From: Bettongia penicillata ogilbyi
Taxonomy: Eukaryota > Chordata > Mammalia > Diprotodontia > Potoroidae
DNA: 64,000 bases
NCBI GenBank assembly: GCA_023548195.1
Contig: JAJHZJ010000757.1
Coordinates: 620,001-684,000, forward strand
Direction: 5' to 3'
Shown: positions 58,740-64,000 of the stretch, piece after piece
Numbering within the stretch: the stretch's first letter is position 1
How the letters are laid out: every line of letters begins with the position of its first letter
The notes under the pieces: generated by a model
The model's input: only the letters and a program-made list of their open reading frames with translations
The model's database searches: none
What the model was told of the DNA's origin: nothing
Program-made: the position numbers and the translations under genes

Positions 58740-59645
58740 ATATACCTCTGCTCCAACATACATCAAAATATTTATAGTACATTTTTTTGTAATAGCAAAG
58801 AATTGAAATGGATTGACTGGGGGAATCCTAAACAATTTGTGGCAAATGGATGCAATGGAATATCACCAAGTTCTAAGTAAAGAGAAATGTGCTAAATTTA
58901 GAGAATCATAGAAAGACTTCAAAGAGGACCAGTGACATCATATGACTTCTGTGTGAATTGGAGGCAGAGGTGCACAGTCATCAGCCTTACTTTTCTTCCA
59001 GGCATCAAAGTCCAATGGCAAGCAAAAGTCAGGATGACTGGCAATGGCTTGGAGTTCAGTGGATGAACTTGGTGTCTTCAGTGTCTGACCAGGCTTAAAG
59101 TGCCCCATAGTGCCGGCTTCAGCAACTTTCATGACCACTAGAACAAATGGTTCTCATCCAACCCATTCTTCTGGGTCAGGACTTCACATGCTTGGGTTAA
59201 ACAATCACCTCACTCACCAAAAGGTTTGAGGTCTGTCAGTTACCCTCAACCTGATATAGCCTACCTGCCAAGATGGTTCTACTAGGGTGTGGAGTATGAA
59301 ATAAGCAGAAACAGGAGAACAACACAATCACTACACTAATGTAAATGGAAACAACAGCAACGAAAAATAAAAAAAATCAATGTCACAAAATTATAAAGGA
59401 CTGGATGACTTTAAAGAAGAGTTATAAGGAGATATTTCTACCCCACCCCTTTACATAGGTGGGAGGTCCATAAGTGTTCAGATTTTTTATCGTATTGCTA
59501 GTTATACTGATTTCTCTTCTTTTTCTTTTGTCTTTAAAAATGCTAATTATGATATGGTATGACTTTCTGGGAGGGAGAGAGGGAAGGATTCTGGGAAAAA
59601 TATGATGATTAAAAAACCAAAAAATATCAATAAAACATATTAGAT
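58740..59645 (+). mobile_element. L1 3' fragment split by the unclassified repeat
   Basis: 58740-58911 and 59291-59645 together are an L1 ORF2 end and 3' UTR on plus ('gcaaagaattgaaatggattgactggggga', 'aataagcagaaacaggagaacaacacaatcac', polypurine 'gggagggagagagggaagg', tail 'aataaaaca'). The middle is the insertion at 58912-59290. Confidence 0.8.
58912..59290 (+). mobile_element. Unclassified marsupial dispersed repeat, nested in L1
   Basis: Starts 'acttcaaagaggaccagtgacatcatatgac', matching the start seen at 7100. The interior 'tccaatggcaagcaaaagtcaggatgactggcaatggc' corresponds to the reversed interior of 48208-48600; the rest diverges, so it is a relative rather than an exact copy. Confidence 0.6.
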
Positions 59646-60035
59646 GTCTTTATGGCAAACAAAATGAAATGAATCCTCAAATCAACTTTTAAAAACAAAT
59701 TCAGCTGAATTTGGGTCCAGGAGAACCCTAAGCAACATCCAGAGCACAGCTCTGGGTAGGTGGCTATTCTTGGGAGATGGCAACAGGGACAGGGCAGAGT
59801 TAGGGAAGGAGATCAAGTAGAGCTGAATCTACAATAGCACCCAAGGGTAGTGAAGATGATTTGGCAGGATCCTGCAAAGAAGGTGAGAGGGAGAAAATGG
59901 CAGATGTGGTGGTAACATTTCATTGTATTGGGCATGGAAAATAGAGTTTCTGGAGAAGACTAATTTTAAAGAACTACTGCCTCCAAGGTTTAGAGGCTTT
60001 CTTCTGAAACTGTAGAAATTCTTGTATTAGTTAAA

Positions 60036-60350
60036 ATGGCAAAGGGAATCAGTATAATTGATGACTTTTCAGATTTTATAAACTTGAAGAAATTTACAGT
60101 GGATTTATTTGAAGAACTGGAAGTTGGTGAAGCATATAAGCCAGAGAGTATATATTCATTTTGGCTAAAGGCCTTAGCCAGAGAGTTTCAGTCACTTGAG
60201 GGGTGGAGAGGGCAAAAACTTACCATTTGCCAGCTCTTAGTTTTAAGGAATCTGTATTGTCTAAATGCTAAATCAGTTGTTTCTATACTATTGAGATGGC
60301 AAATTAAAGTTCAGGACCCAAGGTCAAAAATCTTAGTTGCCCCACCCTAG
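60036..60350 (+). other. Unassigned 104-codon open frame
   Basis: Opens with ATG in a strong Kozak context (AAAATGG, A at -3 and G at +4) and runs 104 codons with protein-like, low-bias composition (SIYSFWLKALAREFQSLEGW in the middle, then LLVLRNLYCLN). No membrane segment or known domain is recognised. No repeat class is recognised for at least 300 bp on either side. It may be a fragment of a retroelement or of a retrocopy; function unknown. Chance is possible at this length. Confidence 0.25.
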
Positions 60351-60769
60351 TTACAACTCTGTTCATGGGGGAACTTCAGGATAATAAAATCCTCTTTGCC
60401 TTAACTCATTATCAAATGAAGTACTTAATTAGTCCCATTGGACCATAAATGTACCAACTAAATTATTAAATTTAGCTGAGGATTTAATAATATAAATTGT
60501 TAAAATAATCATTTCTTTAGAATTTATATTGTGCCAGGTATGCTGCTATGATAAATTGTTTGGAAAATTTTTCAGTCCCCTGCTCAATTTCTCGTTTTAT
60601 AATTATAATTTGCAGAATGAACTGAACTCTTCCTTTTTATCCTGGGGGACTAACTTATTATCACTTGACTTTCCCTCATTTTGAAGGATTGCTCCCAGCA
60701 TCTGTACAATTAAAAAACATTTATATTTCCTCACCTTCATCCATCACTCCAAACACCTGTTTTTCTATT

Positions 60770-60915
60770 GAAATGTAAATTCTATTTGTGTGTAAGTTCC
60801 TTGAGGACAGGGACTGTTTTGTTTTTTTGCATTTCTATCTCTAGTACTTAACTCAGTCTCTGGAATATAAGTAATGTTTAATAAGTACTTTTTCATTTAT
60901 TTTGTTCATTCACTT
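60770..60915 (+). mobile_element. L2-like LINE 3' end
   Basis: 'gtaagttccttgaggacagggactgttttg', 'tctagtacttaactcagtctctggaatataagtaatgtttaata'. A pyrimidine-rich tract and TTCC array follow. Confidence 0.8.
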
Positions 60916-60950
60916 ATCTTTTCCTTTTCTTCTCTTTCCTTTTCCCCTTC

Positions 60951-61045
60951 TTTCCTTCCTTCCTTCCTTCCTTCCTTCCTTCCTTCCTTCCTTCCTTCCT
61001 TCCTTCCTTCCTTCCTTCCTTCCTTCCTTCCTTCCTTCTTTCCTT
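60951..61045 (+). repeat. (TTCC)n microsatellite
   Basis: About 22 nearly perfect TTCC units, close behind an L2 3' end like the array at 14005. Confidence 0.97.
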
Positions 61046-61150
61046 TTCTACCAAGTTAAAACTGAATAGCTTACTATCCTACAACCAGTTCTTTTGAATG
61101 TTGAAACTGACTATGTGCAGAGAACCCCACTGGCTGTTAGTTTGTCTAGG

Positions 61151-61320
61151 AAATGAACCTGATGTTCAGAGCTAAGAGGTGAATAGTGAAACTGCTTATT
61201 CCATGGAGAACACATTCATAAATCCCTACTGTTCAGCCCTGTTTGGGGTTTATGGTTATGCCCTTCATGGAATAAGCAGTTCAGTCATTCACCCAGTAGC
61301 TGTGAACCCCAGACTCTCAA
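61151..61320. repeat. Imperfect palindrome, about 170 bp
   Basis: The left half 61151-61230 aligns without gaps to the reverse complement of 61241-61320 (53 of 80 positions by my count), centred at 61235/61236. The best block is AACTGCTTATTCCATGGAG (61190-61208) against AACTGCTTATTCCATGAAG (reverse of 61263-61281). Could be a palindromic MITE or the source of a hairpin RNA. Confidence 0.75.
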
Positions 61321-61399
61321 GAGTACTCAGAGTTCAGGACATTGTGGGGGAGTCCTACTAACCTTCTTGCCAGGTAGCCAGCTCTATTTATTATCCTGG

Positions 61400-62265
61400 T
61401 GTAACATACTGCATTTTATGAACTGTAAAATGGCTCCAATCCATGTCCCATTGTACTCATTCATCTTCCACTCTTGCTGTGTGGTCCAAGACAGATGGCT
61501 CAAATATGCCAACTACCTAACTTTTATTGCAATGATTTTAATCTTGTAGCATAATAACAAGGTTGCTTTTTTGTATTCATGATCACTGATAAGCTCCTCA
61601 CACGCTCCACAAATGTTTTCTGTATTCCACACATTCCAAATGTTTCACTGTTCTACACAATTCACAAGCCTAGAGCTAATCCCCAGGAATAACAGATCAG
61701 AAATGAATTCCAAATGCCCTAGATAAATGAGTATTACTGTAGTGCAATAACAGGGTTAGAATTGCAAAGTGGAAAGTTGGTAGAAACATGAAGGTAAAGG
61801 CTTCCAGGTGAATATTCAAATAGAACAACCCAGATAAAAACTTGTAAACATATTTTCCAAGAATATTAAGGATTCTAAACTGTTGAAGCTTAGTTTTGCT
61901 GATAGTTGTGAAAATGTAGCACCTAGAGCAATTCTTGGTGAAACTGGGAATATATATGTAGTACCACTGATTTTTCATGTCTTTTGTATATAATTTTGTC
62001 TTTTTTTAAAGAGTAGGTATGGAATTTTGAAGGGAGTAAAAGGGAAAAGTATACATTTTTAAGGAATACATTCCATTGGTTATTACCCATCAAGTAAAAT
62101 GAAAACTTTCTATGCAACATTCACATTTCTCTGTTAAATGCCATTCTACCTTTTCTGGTGCATCTCACATTAATTCTAACTAGGCTTTCTTCTGTTCCTG
62201 AACATACCTGCCACTCTCATACCTCCATAATAATTTACACATTTCTCTTAGCTTATTCTGCCTCT
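61400..62265. other. Unassigned DNA
   Basis: No recognised repeat or gene. Confidence 0.4.
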
Positions 62266-62267
62266 AG

Positions 62268-63125
62268 TAAGTCAATCAATCATTAAGCATGTAAGTTGTT
62301 ACTATGTGCTGCCCATTCTTCTAAGTACTGGGGATGAAAAGAAAGGCAAAAACGATCTCTGTTCTCATGGAACTCATAATCTAATGCAAGCAACTATGTA
62401 CAAAAAAGCATAAACAAGATAAATTGAAGATACTCTCATGGGGAAAGCAAAGTATTAAGGGAATCAGGAAAGACTTCCTGGAGAAGGTGGGATTTTAGCG
62501 GACTTGTAGAAAGTCAGGGAAACCACAAGGCAGGGTATTTCAAGAATGTGGGACAGTCAGTGAAAATGTATGGAGTTGGGAGATGAAGACATATATGTGC
62601 ATAATACAAAAACAACATATATGAAATGTGTGAATATATTACATATGTACCCAAAATGCTTATATCACCTATACACATTATATATAATCTACATATATGT
62701 ATAATCTACATATACATATATAATGGGAAAATAATTTGTCATATATATTATATATAATATAAATTATTACCAATATATCACATATATATCCCTCTTCCAG
62801 TTTATAGATGCATACATGAAATATACATTATTAACAATATATTATGTATATCCATTTCCCAGCTTATAGATATATATGAATTATTATACATATGTAATAT
62901 ATACTCATATTCCTTACATATGTATATGTATAATGCATATCACTCTCCCACCTCCATGCATTTTCATTTTTTGTATTATAAATTCATTGTATGTCTATAT
63001 ATGCATACATACATGTATACATACACATATACATATGCATATGCATATATGTATGTTTATATATACATAGATATCATGGAAGTTGATGAGATCACCAAGT
63101 ATCATAGTATATAAAGAAAAGAGAA
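62268..63125 (-). mobile_element. L2-like LINE split by AT-rich satellite-like DNA
   Basis: 62268-62590 is the reversed L2 3' end ('tactatgtgctgcccattcttctaagtactgggg', 'tctgttctcatggaactcataatctaatg', 'aagacttcctggagaaggtgggatttta'). After the AT-rich block, 63075-63125 ('atggaagttgatgagatcaccaagtatcatagtatata') matches a more 5' part of the same LINE type, so internal L2 sequence is missing. Confidence 0.7.
62590..63072. repeat. AT-rich ATATAT/ACATAT satellite-like tract
   Basis: About 480 bp of ATATATA, CATATG and ATACAT mixtures. A unit of roughly 60-70 bp is partly repeated ('attattac/aa..caatatat...cagtttatagat' at 62761-62810 and 62826-62873). Confidence 0.85.
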
Positions 63126-63309
63126 TTCTTTAAAACTCCTATCCACTGCTGCCTTCTCTATGGAGCCTTCCCATTTCCCTGAGATGAGCAATAATTATTC
63201 TTCATGTATTTCACATAGTACCTCTTTAATGCTCATGTGATATGGTAATTTTTAAAAAATTTTTTCTCTATGTGATATGTTATTGTAAAGTGTGGCTCAT
63301 TGGGTTGAT

Positions 63310-63425
63310 ATCTCTCCTCTTACCAGATTACAAGCTCCATATGGTCAAGAACTATATTATTTTATCCAGACTGTGCTCCCCTCTGATGTCTAAAGCAGGA
63401 CCTGGCACATAGCTGGGGTCAATAC
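63310..63425 (+). mobile_element. L2-like LINE 3' end
   Basis: 'ccagattacaagctccatatggtcaagaactatatt' and 'tgtctaaagcaggacctggcacatagctggggtcaatac' are an L2 3' end on plus. Confidence 0.75.
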
Positions 63426-63429
63426 CTGT

Positions 63430-64000
63430 TTTTTAGTTGGGTGAAGTGTCCCATTGATTTTTAAAGTTAAGACAAATGTGGCTTTAGTCTCTCTTAATCC
63501 ATCAAACATTCTTTCTTATGGTTGGGGATCTTTAAATCCTTCTGCTACTTTCTGGTACACTGTAGGTGCTTAATCAGTGCTTAAATCCATCACAGCTGAT
63601 GAGACCATTCTAGTCTTCTCTTCTCCAATGTGGGTTTATCTAAATTTCATAAATTTATGTTCTGGGAATGCTTTGATAGTAGCACATCCTTCTTCTCAAA
63701 GTCTGTACCTTTTCACCTTGTGTTTGTACAAGGACATGCTTTCAAAGCTTGGGGAATTTTGAAATATTAATAACTGTTAATTAATTAAAAATGTTTCATG
63801 TCTCTTTGCAAAGCCTTTCTTATAGAGGTCAAATGATGGGAGCAGTCATGATACCATTTGGCCAGCTTTCTATTGCTTCCCACCTGAGCAAACAAAATGC
63901 TGAGTTCAAAATTTTTTATCATTAATGCCGCCTGAGTGGATTCTCTCATATTTTTCCAACACCTTCAGGGAGTTATATGACTTACCTGCACAGGCAAAAA
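63430..64000. other. Unassigned DNA
   Basis: Apart from an L2-like scrap near 63555-63590 ('acactgtaggtgcttaatcagtgct'), nothing is recognised. Confidence 0.4.

Overview
This is an intergenic or intronic piece of a vertebrate nuclear genome, almost certainly a marsupial. The evidence is: many tRNA-derived CORE/MIR-type SINEs of the marsupial MAR1 kind, old L2-like and CR1/L3-like LINEs, L1 elements whose 5' ends carry the mammalian L1 motif GGAGCCAAGATGGC, low CpG outside one L1 promoter, long uninterrupted TTCC arrays, and no Alu or B1. I found no functional host protein-coding gene, tRNA or rRNA gene. Species cannot be fixed by eye; opossum and Australian marsupials are both possible. Repeat family names are from memory and are given as classes.

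Layout. 1-4750: unassigned DNA with SINEs. 4749-6265: a minus-strand processed pseudogene of RUVBL1 (AAA+ ATPase), followed by a plus-strand 7SL (SRP) RNA pseudogene at 6649-6915. 7100-16840: SINEs, hAT-like MITEs, LTR-like DNA and L2/L3 fragments. 16849-37149: a block of four L1-related elements, all on the minus strand. They are an ORF2-less element (16849-19649), an internally deleted L1 (19893-23450) that carries an LTR-like insert, a second ORF2-less element with near-perfect target-site duplications (27052-30001), and a nearly full-length L1 with both ORFs (30449-37149). 37150-46340: L3 and L2 fragments, SINEs and an inverted-repeat pair. 46335-48205: a third ORF2-less L1 copy. 48208-64000: a long CR1/L3-like LINE with stacked SINEs, L2 copies (one split by an L1 insertion), L1 3' ends, a TTCC array, an unexplained 170-bp imperfect palindrome, and AT-rich satellite-like DNA.

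The most interesting signal is a half-L1 (HAL1-like) lineage: three copies with the same plan (L1-type 5' UTR in the two long ones, ORF1, an approximately 1-kb 3' region, A-rich tail) and no ORF2. Its 3' region holds a duplicated L1 3'-end motif and an embedded dinucleotide repeat that has become a different repeat in each copy. ORF1 carries a TGA at the same codon in two of these copies and in one neighbouring L1. One copy has a 5' UTR with three 72-bp monomers and a 157-codon antisense ORF. These elements presumably depended on ORF2 protein from full L1s such as the one at 30449-37149.
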